Shown: positions 54,177 to 62,875 of the stretch, in pieces
Numbering within the stretch: the first letter of the stretch is position 1
Layout: each line of letters starts with the position of its first letter
Assembly: GCF_017993425.1 (NCBI RefSeq)
Contig: NZ_JAGOMQ010000004.1
Coordinates: forward strand, 1 to 64,000
Reading direction: 5' to 3'
Length of the DNA stretch: 64,000 bases
DNA from: Amaricoccus sp.
GTDB taxonomy: Bacteria; Pseudomonadota; Alphaproteobacteria; Rhodobacterales; Rhodobacteraceae
The notes under the pieces: model-generated
Told to the model about the DNA's origin: nothing
Seen by the model: only the letters and a program-made list of their open reading frames with translations
Database searches by the model: none
Made by a program: the position numbers and the translations under genes

Positions 54177-55073
54177 TCAGTTCACCGTCGGCACCATGCC
54201 GCGCTCGGCCGCGAGCTCGCGCATGCGCTTCTGCAGCTTCTCGAAGGCGCGCACCTCGATCTGGCGGATGCGCTCGCGGCTGACGTCGTATTCCTTGCTG
54301 AGGTCCTCCAGCGTCACCGGCTCGTCCTTGAGCCGGCGCTCGGTCAGGATGTGGCGCTCGCGCTCGTTGAGGCCGGCCATCGCCTCGAGGAGCAGCGCCT
54401 GCCGGTTCTCCAGCTCGTCGCGCTCGGCATAGGCCATCGCCTGGTCGGCGTCCTCGTCCTCGAGCCAGTCCTGCCACTCGGCCGTGCCCTCGCCGTCGCC
54501 CTTGATCTGGGCGTTGAGCGAGCTGTCGCCGCCGGACATCCGGCGGTTCATCGAGATGACCTCGTCCTCGGAGACGTTGAGGTCGTGGGCGATCCGCGCC
54601 ACGTTCTCGGGGCGCAGCTCGCCCTCCTCGATGGCGCCGATCTTGTTCTTGGCCTTGCGCAGGTTGAAGAAGAGCTTCTTCTGCGCCGCGGTGGTGCCCA
54701 TCTTCACGAGGCTCCACGACCGCAGGATGTACTCCTGGATCGAGGCGCGGATCCACCACATCGCGTAGGTGGCGAGGCGGAAGCCCTTCTCCGGGTCGAA
54801 GCGCTTGACCGCCTGCATCAGCCCGACATTGGCCTCGGAGATCACCTCGGCCGTCGGCAGGCCGTAGCCGCGATAGCCCATGGCGATCTTGGCGGCGAGG
54901 CGCAGGTGGCTCGTCACCAGCTGGTGCGCGGCCTCCTTGTCGCCGTGGTCGACCCAGGCCTTGGCGAGCATGTATTCCTGCTCGGGCTCGAGCATCGGAA
55001 ACTTGCGGATCTCGGACAGATAGCGCGACAGCCCCTGCTCGGGCGACGGCGCCGGCAACTTGGCGTAGCTCAC
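54177..55073 (-). CDS. rpoH: RNA polymerase sigma-32 factor (heat shock)
   Basis: The 298-residue sigma factor directs transcription of heat-shock and, in Rhodobacter relatives, singlet-oxygen-response genes. Region 2 has GFRLATYAMWWIRASIQEYI. The diagnostic RpoH box is QKKLFFNLR. Region 4 has VTLEDLSKEYDVSRERIRQI. Many alphaproteobacteria hold two RpoH proteins; which type this is cannot be told here. The ATG at 55073 follows GGAGGGAGTTCC. It is transcribed on its own, 58 bp after the rluD stop. Confidence 0.96.
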   Translation of the reverse strand: MSYAKLPAPSPEQGLSRYLSEIRKFPMLEPEQEYMLAKAWVDHGDKEAAHQLVTSHLRLAAKIAMGYRGYGLPTAEVISEANVGLMQAVKRFDPEKGFRLATYAMWWIRASIQEYILRSWSLVKMGTTAAQKKLFFNLRKAKNKIGAIEEGELRPENVARIAHDLNVSEDEVISMNRRMSGGDSSLNAQIKGDGEGTAEWQDWLEDEDADQAMAYAERDELENRQALLLEAMAGLNERERHILTERRLKDEPVTLEDLSKEYDVSRERIRQIEVRAFEKLQKRMRELAAERGMVPTVN

Positions 55074-55118
55074 GGAACTCCCTCCGGGCGGGCTCGGACC
55101 CCCCGCCTCTTAACGCAT

Positions 55119-55146
55119 AGTATAGGTCTCTCTACGAAACCTTAAA
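55119..55146 (-). promoter_or_regulatory. Weak candidate promoter for rpoH
   Basis: TTTAAG (55141-55146), a 16-bp spacer and TATACT (55119-55124) on the minus strand. The AT-rich patch is distinct from its surroundings, but the -35 match is poor. It overlaps the end of rluD. Confidence 0.3.
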
Positions 55147-56181
55147 CGCCCCAGGGCCCCCGTTCCGTCGCAAATGCGTTAACAGTTCCGCGAGATCCGC
55201 GGGCGGATCGGCCTCGAAGCGCATATCTGCGCCGGTTCGCGGATGGCGGAATCCCAGCGAGGCGGCGTGCAGCGCCTGCCGCGGGAAGCCCGCCAGCACC
55301 GGATCGGACGAGCTGCGCCGCCGCGCATAGACGGCGTCGCCGACGAGCGGGTGCCCGGCATACGAGAGATGCACGCGGATCTGGTGGGTGCGGCCGGTCT
55401 CCAGCCGGCACTCGACCAGCGCGGCCTGCGGCGCGCCGGGCGGGCCGAAGCGCTCCAGCACGCGGGCGCGCGTCACGGCGTGCTTGCCGCCCTCGGCGAG
55501 CACCGCCATGCGCTTGCGGTCGGCCGGGTTCCGGCCGACGCGGGTATCGAGCCTCAGGACGCCGCCCGGCTCCCAGGCGATCCCGGGCAGGCCGGCGAGC
55601 CGCGGGTCGGCCGGGTCGGGGGCGCCCCAGGTGACCGCCAGGTAGCGCCGCTCCAGCGTGTGGGCGGCGAACTGCGCGGCGAGCCCCTGATGGGCGGCGT
55701 CGTTCTTGGCGGCGACGAGGAGGCCGGAGGTGTCCTTGTCGATGCGGTGGACGATGCCCGGACGGATGCGCCCCCCGACGCCGGAGAGGCTGGCGCCGCA
55801 ATGGTGCAGGAGCGCGTTGACGAGCGTGCCGGCCTCGGCCCCCGGCGCGGGATGGACGACGAGCCCGGCGGGCTTGTCGATCACGATCAGGTCCTCGTCC
55901 TCGTAGGCGACGGCGACGGGGATGTCCTCGGCCTCGGCGAGCGTCGGGGCAGGCGGCGGCAGCGCCACGTCGACCGCCTCGCCGCCCGCCACGCGCAGCT
56001 TGGGGTCGCGGAGCGGCGCGCCGGTGTCGGCGGCGCGCACGGCCCCCTCCTCGATCAGCCGCTGCAGCCGGGTGCGGCTCAGCCCCAGCCCGTCTGGCGC
56101 CCCGGCCGCCAAGGCCTTATCAAGCCTTTCGCCGGGCAGATCCGGCACGACGATGCGCAGCGTTTGGGAAGGCAGCGACAT
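55132..56181 (-). CDS. rluD: Ribosomal large-subunit pseudouridine synthase (RluA/RluD family)
   Basis: The 349-residue enzyme has an N-terminal S4 RNA-binding domain (about 15-80; ERLDKALAAGAPDGLGLSRT, then RLQRLIEEGAV). The catalytic domain has the Asp motif HRIDKDTSGLLVAAK and the later strands LECRLETGRTHQIRVHL-type (here VECRLETGRTHQIRVHLSYA). The S4 domain and length suit RluD, which modifies helix 69 of 23S rRNA at 1911, 1915 and 1917; RluC is the alternative. The start ATG shares CATG with the start of the divergent membrane-protein gene. It precedes rpoH on the same strand. Confidence 0.92.
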   Translation of the reverse strand: MSLPSQTLRIVVPDLPGERLDKALAAGAPDGLGLSRTRLQRLIEEGAVRAADTGAPLRDPKLRVAGGEAVDVALPPPAPTLAEAEDIPVAVAYEDEDLIVIDKPAGLVVHPAPGAEAGTLVNALLHHCGASLSGVGGRIRPGIVHRIDKDTSGLLVAAKNDAAHQGLAAQFAAHTLERRYLAVTWGAPDPADPRLAGLPGIAWEPGGVLRLDTRVGRNPADRKRMAVLAEGGKHAVTRARVLERFGPPGAPQAALVECRLETGRTHQIRVHLSYAGHPLVGDAVYARRRSSSDPVLAGFPRQALHAASLGFRHPRTGADMRFEADPPADLAELLTHLRRNGGPGAFKVS

Positions 56182-56521
56182 GTCGGCTTCGACCTCCGGC
56201 AGCGACGACGGCGGCGCCGAGCCCCCGGGCCTGCGCCGGCTGCGCCGGCTGGTGACCGGGCTCACCCTGACCCTGATCCTGGGCGTCATAACGGTGGTCG
56301 CGCTCCTTGTCATCCGCCTGTCGGCGCTCTCCCCCGCGCAGCCGCTGCTGCCGCCCGCGCTGTCGCTGCCCGCCGGCGAGAGCGCCCAGGCGGTGACCTT
56401 CGGCGCCGGCTGGGTCGCGGTGGTGACGGTGGACGCCGGGCGCCGCGAGCGCATCCGCGTCTTCGACGCCGGCGGCGGCGCGGAGATCGCCGCGCTGGAA
56501 ATCGGCCCGGGCGCGCCCTGA
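56180..56521 (+). CDS. DUF6476-like single-span membrane protein
   Basis: The 113-residue protein has a polar N-terminus, one membrane helix (VTGLTLTLILGVITVVALLV) and a periplasmic tail with short beta strands ending in RERIRVFDAGGGAEIAALEI. This layout matches a small family (DUF6476) found beside rluD in Rhodobacterales; the function is unknown. Its ATG at 56180 overlaps the rluD ATG on the other strand, both lying in the palindrome CATG. It is followed by dnaG 42 bp later. Confidence 0.78.
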   Translation: MSASTSGSDDGGAEPPGLRRLRRLVTGLTLTLILGVITVVALLVIRLSALSPAQPLLPPALSLPAGESAQAVTFGAGWVAVVTVDAGRRERIRVFDAGGGAEIAALEIGPGAP

Positions 56522-56528
56522 CGAATCC

Positions 56529-56557
56529 TTGCCAAGCGCCGCCCCCGACCCGATATT
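56529..56557 (+). promoter_or_regulatory. Predicted dnaG promoter, possibly leaderless
   Basis: TTGCCA (56529-56534), a 17-bp spacer and GATATT (56552-56557). Seven bases further is 56564, the A of the dnaG ATG. A GAATC (GANTC) site at 56523-56527 touches the -35 element. Confidence 0.45.
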
Positions 56558-56563
56558 GCGGCG

Positions 56564-58522
56564 ATGTCCCTCCCGCCCGGCTTCCTCGACGAGCTCCGAG
56601 GCCGCGTCTCGTTGGCGCGGGTGATCGGGCGGAAGGTCTCCTGGGAGCCGCGCAAGACCAACGCCGCCAAGGGGGATTTCTGGGCCGCCTGCCCGTTCCA
56701 CCAGGAGAAGTCGGCCTCGTTCCACGTCGACGACGCCAAGGGGTTCTACTACTGCTTCGGCTGCCACGCGAAGGGCGACGCGGTCACCTTCCTGCGCGAG
56801 AGCGAGAACCTCGACTTCATGGCGGCCGTCGAGCGCCTCGCGGCCGAGGCCGGCATGGCGATGCCCGCCCGCGACCCCGCGGCCGCCGCCCGCGAGACGG
56901 TCCGCGCCGGGCTCGCCGAGGCGATGGAGGCCGCGGTCCGCTTCTACCGGATGAGCCTCGCCGCCGCCGCCGCAGGCGAGGCGCGCGCCTATCTCGAGCG
57001 CCGCGGCGTCACGGCGGAGACGCAGGGCCGCTTCGAGCTCGGCTATGCCGGCCGCGACCGCCACGCGCTCTTCCGCGCGCTGACCGGCAAGGGCTTCACG
57101 CCGGCCGTGCTGGTCGAGGCCGGGCTCTGCCGCCGGCCCGAGGAGGGCGGCGAGCCCTACGACCTCTTCCGCGACCGCATCCTCTTCCCGATCCGCGACG
57201 GCCGCGGCCGCGCCATCGCCTTCGGCGGCCGCGCCATGGCCGCCGACGCCCGCGCCAAGTACCTCAACAGCCCGGAGACGCCGCTCTTCGACAAGGGGCG
57301 CAACCTCTACAACCTCGGCCCCGCCCGCGCCGCCGCCGGCAAGGCGGGCGGGCTCGTGGTCGTCGAGGGCTACATGGACGCGATCGCGCTCACGCAGGCG
57401 GGGATCGGCCATGTCGTCGCGCCGCTCGGCACCGCGATCACCGCCGACCAGCTCCAGCTGATGTGGCGGGTCGCCGACGAGCCGGTGGTGGCCCTCGACG
57501 GCGACGCCGCCGGGCAGGGCGCGGCGCAGCGCCTCGTCGACCTCGCGCTGCCGCTCCTCGCCGCCGGCAAGGGCCTGCGCTTCGCGCTGATGCCGCCGGG
57601 GCAGGACCCCGACGACGTCGCCCGCGCCGGGGGCGCCGCCGCGGTCGAGGCGCTGCTCGCCGCGTCGCGCCCCATGGTCGACCTGCTCTGGGAGCGCGAG
57701 ACCGCCGAGGCGGGGGCGCTCGACAGCCCCGAGCGCCGCGCCGCGCTCGACGCCCGCCTGCGCGCCCACCTCGCCCGCATCGCCGACCCCTCGCTCCGCG
57801 CCCACTGGCAGGCCGAGATCCGCGCCCGCCGCGCCGCGCTCTTCGCCCCTGCCCCGCGCCCTGCGTCGGCCCGCGCGGCGCGCGCGCCTCGCGGCCCCGG
57901 CGGCAAGCGCGGCGCGCCGCCCCCGCCGCCGGTCGGGGCCGGGCCGACGACGCGCGCCTCGCTGCTCGCCCGCCCGGAGGCCGCCGCCGAGGCCGAGGCG
58001 CGGATGCAGGAGACGCTGATCCTCGCCGGCTGCCTCGCCCACCCGGCGATCGCGGCGCGCTTCGAGCACGCCCTCGACCGCATCGAGTTCCTCTGCGCCG
58101 ATCTCGCCGGCATCCGCGACGCGCTCCTCGCCGCCCTCGCCCGCGCGCCCGACGACCCCGCCGCCGCCGTGGCGGCGCGCCTCGGCTTCGACCCGCGCCC
58201 GCGGCTCCGCGCCACCGGCACGCTGCCCGCGGCGCGCCACCTCGCCGACCCGGCCCTCGCCGAGCGCGCCGTCGCCGAGGCGCTCGACCGCCACGCCGCC
58301 GCCGGGGGCCGGGCCGCCGAGACCCGCGACGCCGAGCGCGCCGTCGCGGGGACCGCCGACGAGGGCGTCACGTGGCGCCTGCGCGAGGCCGCCGAGGCCG
58401 CCCACGCGGCCGTCACCCGTCCCCTCGCGGAGGCTGTTTCCGAATCGGAGGACGAATCCGCGCTGAGCCAGGGGTTGCAAAACATGATCGACGGACAGAT
58501 CTGGAGAAAGCGTCACCCCTGA
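56564..58522 (+). CDS. dnaG: DNA primase
   Basis: This 652-residue primase makes RNA primers for replication. The CHC2 zinc site uses C43, H46, C64 and C67 (CPFHQEK, then YYCFGCHAKGD). The polymerase core has ERRGVTAETQGRFELGYAGR and AIAFGGRAM. The TOPRIM acidic residues lie in LVVVEGYMDAIAL and VVALDGDAAGQGAAQRLVDL. An Ala/Arg-rich linker leads to the C-terminal DnaB-binding domain. No Shine-Dalgarno sequence precedes the ATG, in line with a leaderless transcript. rpoD follows after 84 bp, the conserved macromolecular-synthesis order. Confidence 0.96.
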   Translation: MSLPPGFLDELRGRVSLARVIGRKVSWEPRKTNAAKGDFWAACPFHQEKSASFHVDDAKGFYYCFGCHAKGDAVTFLRESENLDFMAAVERLAAEAGMAMPARDPAAAARETVRAGLAEAMEAAVRFYRMSLAAAAAGEARAYLERRGVTAETQGRFELGYAGRDRHALFRALTGKGFTPAVLVEAGLCRRPEEGGEPYDLFRDRILFPIRDGRGRAIAFGGRAMAADARAKYLNSPETPLFDKGRNLYNLGPARAAAGKAGGLVVVEGYMDAIALTQAGIGHVVAPLGTAITADQLQLMWRVADEPVVALDGDAAGQGAAQRLVDLALPLLAAGKGLRFALMPPGQDPDDVARAGGAAAVEALLAASRPMVDLLWERETAEAGALDSPERRAALDARLRAHLARIADPSLRAHWQAEIRARRAALFAPAPRPASARAARAPRGPGGKRGAPPPPPVGAGPTTRASLLARPEAAAEAEARMQETLILAGCLAHPAIAARFEHALDRIEFLCADLAGIRDALLAALARAPDDPAAAVAARLGFDPRPRLRATGTLPAARHLADPALAERAVAEALDRHAAAGGRAAETRDAERAVAGTADEGVTWRLREAAEAAHAAVTRPLAEAVSESEDESALSQGLQNMIDGQIWRKRHP

Positions 58523-58531
58523 ACCGCATTG

Positions 58532-58546
58532 CGAATCACTGATTCG
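58532..58546. promoter_or_regulatory. Inverted repeat with two GANTC sites upstream of rpoD
   Basis: CGAATCA-C-TGATTCG, a perfect 7-1-7 repeat. It contains GAATC (58533-58537) and GATTC (58541-58545), both targets of the alphaproteobacterial CcrM methylase. Two more GANTC sites lie at 58442 and 58454 in the end of dnaG. Confidence 0.45.
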
Positions 58547-58606
58547 TCCGCGAAAACGAAAGCCGCCCGGGCTTGCGCAACCTAGGCGTGCATCAGGAGC
58601 CTCCCC

Positions 58607-60655
58607 ATGGCCGGAAAAGACGACGGCAAGAAGCCTGAGGAAGGGGCCGAGCCCCCGGGCTCGATGCTCGACATGAGCCAGGCCGCGGTCAAGAAGATGA
58701 TCGCGACAGCGAAGGCGCGCGGCTACATCACGCTCGACGAGTTCAACGAGGTCATGCCCCAGGACCAGGTGAACTCGGAGCAGATCGAGGACGTGATGGC
58801 GATGCTCAACGAGATGGGCATCAACGTCATCGACGCCGAGGAGGGCGAGGAGGAGGAGCGGCCCGCCGCCGCCGAGGCCGAGCCGGAATCGGGCTCCCGC
58901 GAGCTCGCCATGCCCGCCGTCGCCGGCGAGGCGCTCGACCGCACCGACGATCCCGTCCGCATGTACCTGCGCGAGATGGGCTCGGTCGAGCTCCTGTCCC
59001 GCGAGGGCGAGATCGCCATCGCCAAGCGCATCGAGGCGGGGCGCAACACCATGATCGCCGGGCTCTGCGAGAGCCCGCTCACCTTCCAGGCGATCACGGT
59101 GTGGCGCGACGAGCTCCTCGACGAGGCGATCATGCTGCGCGACGTGATCGACCTCGAGACCACCTTCGGCCAGTCGATGGAGGCCGACGACGTCGAGGTC
59201 GTGCTGCCGGGCGCGGAGCCCGCCGAGCCGCGCGCCGAGGCGCCGCGGCCCCAGCCCTCGGCCCGCCCCGAGCCCGCCCGCGCCGCGCAGGCGCAGGACG
59301 AGGACGACCCCGACCTCGACATCACCGACGTCGGCGGCGCTCCCGTGCGCGAGGAGGAGCCCGACGAGGACGAGGAGGCCGGCGCCCTGTCGCTCGCCGC
59401 CATGGAGGCGGCGCTGAAGCCGCAGGTGCTGGAGACGCTCGACCGCATCGCCTCCGACTATTCCCGCCTCGCCGAGATGCAGGACAGCCGCATGTCGGCG
59501 ACCCTGAACCAGGACGAGAGCTTCACCTCCACCCAGGAGCGCGAGTACCAGCGCCTGCGCGGCGAGATCGTCGAGCTCGTCAACTCGATGCACCTGCACA
59601 ACAACCGCATCGACCAGCTCGTCGACCAGATCTACGGCATCAACCGCAAGATCATGTCGCTCGACGGCGGCATGGTGAAGCTCGCCGACCAGGCCCGGGT
59701 CAGCCGGCAGGAGTTCCTGCAGGAATACCGCGGCGCCGAGCTGGAGCCCGGCTGGCTGGAGCGCGTCGGCCGGCTGCGCTCGCGCGGCTGGGACCAGCTC
59801 GCCTCCCGCTACCGCGACAAGGTCGAGGAGATCCGCCACGAGATGGCCGAGGTCGGCCAGTATGTCGGCCTCGACATCTCCGAGTTCCGCCGCATCGTCG
59901 CGCAGGTGCAGAAGGGCGAGAAGGAGGCCCGGCAGGCCAAGAAGGAGATGGTCGAGGCGAACCTCCGCCTCGTGATCTCCATCGCCAAGAAGTACACGAA
60001 CCGCGGGTTGCAGTTCCTCGACCTGATCCAGGAAGGCAACATCGGCCTGATGAAGGCCGTCGACAAGTTCGAGTACCGCCGCGGCTACAAGTTCTCGACC
60101 TACGCGACGTGGTGGATTCGCCAGGCGATCACCCGCTCGATCGCGGACCAGGCCCGCACGATCCGCATCCCGGTCCACATGATCGAGACGATCAACAAGC
60201 TGGTCCGCACCGGCCGCCAGATGCTGCACGAGATCGGCCGCGAGCCGACGCCCGAGGAGCTGGCCGAGAAGCTGCAGATGCCGCTCGAGAAGGTCCGCAA
60301 GGTGATGAAGATCGCCAAGGAGCCGATCAGCCTCGAGACGCCCATCGGCGACGAGGAGGATTCGCAGCTCGGCGACTTCATCGAGGACAAGAACGCCATC
60401 CTGCCGCTCGACAGCGCCATCCAGGGCAACCTGAAGGAGACCACCACCCGCGTCCTCGCCTCCCTCACCCCCCGCGAGGAGCGCGTCCTGCGGATGCGCT
60501 TCGGCATCGGCATGAACACCGACCACACGCTGGAGGAGGTCGGCCAGCAGTTCAGCGTCACCCGCGAGCGCATCCGCCAGATCGAGGCGAAGGCGCTCCG
60601 GAAGCTGAAGCACCCGAGCAGGAGCCGGAAGCTCAGGAGCTTCCTCGACCAGTAG
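58607..60655 (+). CDS. rpoD: RNA polymerase primary sigma factor (sigma-70)
   Basis: This 682-residue housekeeping sigma factor has region 1.1 near residues 25-75 ([20 protein letters not shown]). Region 1.2 is [21 protein letters not shown] long acidic non-conserved region (about 190-270) follows. Regions 2-4 include [20 protein letters not shown] (2.3-2.4, melting and -10 recognition), [18 protein letters not shown] (3) and [20 protein letters not shown] (4.2, -35 recognition). The ATG at 58607 follows AGGAGCC. The gap before it holds a GANTC pair in an inverted repeat. Confidence 0.98.
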   Translation: MAGKDDGKKPEEGAEPPGSMLDMSQAAVKKMIATAKARGYITLDEFNEVMPQDQVNSEQIEDVMAMLNEMGINVIDAEEGEEEERPAAAEAEPESGSRELAMPAVAGEALDRTDDPVRMYLREMGSVELLSREGEIAIAKRIEAGRNTMIAGLCESPLTFQAITVWRDELLDEAIMLRDVIDLETTFGQSMEADDVEVVLPGAEPAEPRAEAPRPQPSARPEPARAAQAQDEDDPDLDITDVGGAPVREEEPDEDEEAGALSLAAMEAALKPQVLETLDRIASDYSRLAEMQDSRMSATLNQDESFTSTQEREYQRLRGEIVELVNSMHLHNNRIDQLVDQIYGINRKIMSLDGGMVKLADQARVSRQEFLQEYRGAELEPGWLERVGRLRSRGWDQLASRYRDKVEEIRHEMAEVGQYVGLDISEFRRIVAQVQKGEKEARQAKKEMVEANLRLVISIAKKYTNRGLQFLDLIQEGNIGLMKAVDKFEYRRGYKFSTYATWWIRQAITRSIADQARTIRIPVHMIETINKLVRTGRQMLHEIGREPTPEELAEKLQMPLEKVRKVMKIAKEPISLETPIGDEEDSQLGDFIEDKNAILPLDSAIQGNLKETTTRVLASLTPREERVLRMRFGIGMNTDHTLEEVGQQFSVTRERIRQIEAKALRKLKHPSRSRKLRSFLDQ

Positions 60656-60658
60656 GAT

Positions 60659-61189
60659 TCAACCGGGGGGGTAGACGACGGTCCCGTCCGGCCGGATCAC
60701 CGCCCCCGGCGTCAGCCGGGCGGCCTCCGGCCCGCCCTCGCCGAGGATGTGGAACACCGTCTCGCCGCGGGCGATCAGATGATCGGCGACGATGCGGCGG
60801 TGGCAGCGCCACCAGACGGCCTCGGCACACATCACCGCCGTGCGGCGCTCGCGGCCGCAGGCGATCAGCGCGTCGAGTCCGACCGCGAACGGCGCCGTCA
60901 GCGCATAGTCGGCATAGTTGTGGAAGCTCTGGTTGAGCCAGAGGCCGTTGACCTCCGGCGGCGTCGCCGCCTTGCCGCGGAGGCCGCCGAGCGCCGCCAT
61001 GTGCTCGTAGCCGAGGCCGACGGCGGCCAGCGACCCGGGGAGGCTGTCCCGGTTGAACTGCGGATTGGCGCGCGACCGCGGCACCGTCCGCACATCCGCG
61101 ACGAACCCGACCCCGGCGGCCTCGAGGAGATCGACGAAGTCCGCGAGGCTGCGGTTGGAATGGCCGATGGTGAAGAACGGGAGCGCCAC
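60659..61189 (-). CDS. DUF488 family protein
   Basis: The 176-residue cytoplasmic protein shows the DUF488 pattern: [20 protein letters not shown] at the start, [30 protein letters not shown], and the cysteine/histidine pair in [20 protein letters not shown]. The family's biochemical role is unknown. It is convergent with rpoD, only three bases separating the stops, and is followed upstream by the Tudor-like small gene on the same strand. Confidence 0.88.
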   Translation of the reverse strand: MALPFFTIGHSNRSLADFVDLLEAAGVGFVADVRTVPRSRANPQFNRDSLPGSLAAVGLGYEHMAALGGLRGKAATPPEVNGLWLNQSFHNYADYALTAPFAVGLDALIACGRERRTAVMCAEAVWWRCHRRIVADHLIARGETVFHILGEGGPEAARLTPGAVIRPDGTVVYPPG

Positions 61190-61198
61190 GCCCCGGCG

Positions 61199-61411
61199 TC
61201 AGCGGATCAGCGTCAGAGCCCCGCCCTTGTGGGCGGCGACATGGTCGGTCCGGTCGCTCCTGATCTCATACTGCGGCTCGTCCTCCGAGGCGTGGCGGAC
61301 ATGGCCCTTGTAGTCGAAGTCGCTGGTATGGATGGCGATGACCGTCCCCGACACCCGGCCCGCCTCGGAGTTCCACGCGACATGGTCGCCGATCCTGAAC
61401 CTCTCGCTCAT
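61199..61411 (-). CDS. DUF2945 small Tudor-like protein
   Basis: The 70-residue protein reads MSERFRIGDHVAWNSEAGRV, then SGTVIAIHTSDFDYKGHVRH, then SEDEPQYEIRSDRTDHVAAH with KGGALTLIR. It is a compact SH3/Tudor-like barrel (hypervirulence-associated/DUF2945 family). The function is unknown in bacteria. The ATG at 61411 was chosen over upstream in-frame starts because the conserved segment begins there. It ends nine bases before the DUF488 start and is likely cotranscribed with it. The 212-bp gap before it shows no gene. Confidence 0.85.
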   Translation of the reverse strand: MSERFRIGDHVAWNSEAGRVSGTVIAIHTSDFDYKGHVRHASEDEPQYEIRSDRTDHVAAHKGGALTLIR

Positions 61412-61623
61412 CGTCTCCCCCGTCCGACCCCTTCCGACCCCTTCCGACGTAGCGCGCCGGCGCCGGCCGGCGAGGCGGCAGGCTCCCTGCGCCATCCCTT
61501 CGAGCGAACCGGCAAGCCGGAGCCGCTCCGGGGCGATCTCGCCGGCTTCCGGGTCCCGCCGCATCACCACCATGGCGATCGAGGTCGCGCAATGCCGCTA
61601 TCACTGCTGACCGCCCTGCCTGG

Positions 61624-62061
61624 CTAGGAACGGGGCGCCTCGGCGAGGCCTCTCGCCCAGGCCTCGATGGCGGCGGCGGGTTGGGCGCCGGCCTGGCGGG
61701 CGAGCTCGCGGCCGGCGCGGAAGGCGATCAGCAGCGGGATGCCGCGGATGGCGAAGCGGGCCGAGACCGCCGGGTGCGCCTCGGTGTCGAGCTTGGCGAA
61801 GCGGACGCGCGGGCGCAGCGCGGCCGCGGCCTTGGCGAACTCGGGGGCCATCATCCGGCACGGGCCGCACCACGCCGCCCAGAAGTCGACGACGAGCGGC
61901 AGGTCGTCGCGCATCGCCTTGTCGAGGACGCCCGGGTCGATCGCCCGCACCCGCCCGTCGACGAGCGGCGCGCCGCAGACCCCGCATTTCGGCCAGGCGC
62001 CCAGCCGGTCGTCCGGCACGCGGTTCGCCTGGCCGCAGTCGAGGCAGGTCAGCCTTGCCAT
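61624..62061 (-). CDS. trxC: Thioredoxin 2 with zinc domain
   Basis: The 145-residue thiol reductase has an N-terminal zinc ribbon with C6, C9, C26 and C29, and a thioredoxin fold with the active site WCGPC at C65 and C68. The cis-proline is seen as IRGIPLLIAFRAG. TrxC reduces cytosolic disulfides, is often induced by oxidative stress, and its zinc region tunes redox potential. No OxyR site was recognised. The gene is divergent from the VOC protein gene across 94 bp. Confidence 0.95.
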   Translation of the reverse strand: MARLTCLDCGQANRVPDDRLGAWPKCGVCGAPLVDGRVRAIDPGVLDKAMRDDLPLVVDFWAAWCGPCRMMAPEFAKAAAALRPRVRFAKLDTEAHPAVSARFAIRGIPLLIAFRAGRELARQAGAQPAAAIEAWARGLAEAPRS

Positions 62062-62155
62062 CTTCGTCCTCCGCTCCCCCGAGGATAGGTCCGCCGGCCC
62101 CCGCGCGAAAGCCCGTCCCCTTCCCCGCGGGCGCCGGCGGGTCTAGGCTCCCGCC

Positions 62156-62533
62156 ATGATCGACCACACCGGAATCAGCGTCGCCGACCTCAAGCGCTCG
62201 CTCGCCTTCTACGACGCGGCGCTCGCCCCGCTCGGGATCGGCCGGGTGATGGCCTTCCCGGACGAGGGCGAGCCCGTCGGCGTCGGCTACGGCGCGAACG
62301 GCAAGCCGTTCTTCTGGGTCGGCGCGCATGGCCCGCGCTCCGGGCCGATCCACGTCGCCTTCGCCGCCGCCGACCAGGCCGCCGTGCGGGCCTTCCACGC
62401 CGCCGCCCTCGCCGCCGGCGGGACCGACAACGGCGCGCCCGGCCTGCGGCCCGACTACCACCCGACCTATTACGGCGCCTTCGTCCTCGACCCGGACGGC
62501 AACAACGTCGAGGCCGTCAACCACGGCTTCTGA
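62156..62533 (+). CDS. VOC-family (glyoxalase-like) protein
   Basis: The 125-residue protein contains the two beta-alpha-beta-beta-beta units of the vicinal oxygen chelate fold. The metal-type His comes in MIDHTGISVADLKRSLAFYD, the second in PIHVAFAAADQAAVRAFHAA, and the last strands in YYGAFVLDPDGNNVEAVNHG. The two histidines and the late Glu give a usual metal triad. The substrate is unknown: lactoylglutathione lyase, fosfomycin resistance and dioxygenase relatives share the fold. Confidence 0.88.
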   Translation: MIDHTGISVADLKRSLAFYDAALAPLGIGRVMAFPDEGEPVGVGYGANGKPFFWVGAHGPRSGPIHVAFAAADQAAVRAFHAAALAAGGTDNGAPGLRPDYHPTYYGAFVLDPDGNNVEAVNHGF

Positions 62534-62663
62534 GGCGGCGCAGACCCCCTGCCCCCCCTGAACCCGCCGCCGCGGCGCCCGGCGGCGCAGCGATGGAACC
62601 CGGCGCGCCGGATCGGCGTTGTCCCGCCGATCTGCAACCAATCGGCAACCCAAGAGGTCTGAC

Positions 62664-62741
62664 ATGAAGGGCGTCCTGGCCTGGATGATCGGCATCCCGA
62701 TCCCCATAATCATCATCCTCTACCTGATGAACGTCTTCTGA
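62664..62741 (+). CDS. Conserved-looking 25-residue membrane peptide
   Basis: A very short gene encodes MKGVLAWMIGIPIPIIIILY then LMNVF. AGAGG lies six bases before the ATG. It is almost wholly one hydrophobic helix with a GIPIP kink and a single lysine at the N-terminal side. I recall near-identical peptides in other alphaproteobacteria, which supports it as a real small protein rather than chance; the function is unknown. It lies 131 bp after the VOC gene and 134 bp before ftsW. Confidence 0.6.
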   Translation: MKGVLAWMIGIPIPIIIILYLMNVF

Positions 62742-62875
62742 CCCCGCGCCCCCGACCGATTCGCGAAAGGCTGGCCTTTCCCGCGCATTCCGACTAGACT
62801 GCGCCGCAACGAGCCCGGACCGGAGACAATCCGGCCGGCGAGAGGCGGTGCAGGCGGAATGGAGGGCAGGCTCCC

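Noticed and set aside
56120..60613. A 1497-codon open frame antisense to dnaG and rpoD
   Set aside because: Lies across two certain genes and an intergenic gap; low-complexity Gly/Arg/His/Leu composition with no domain.
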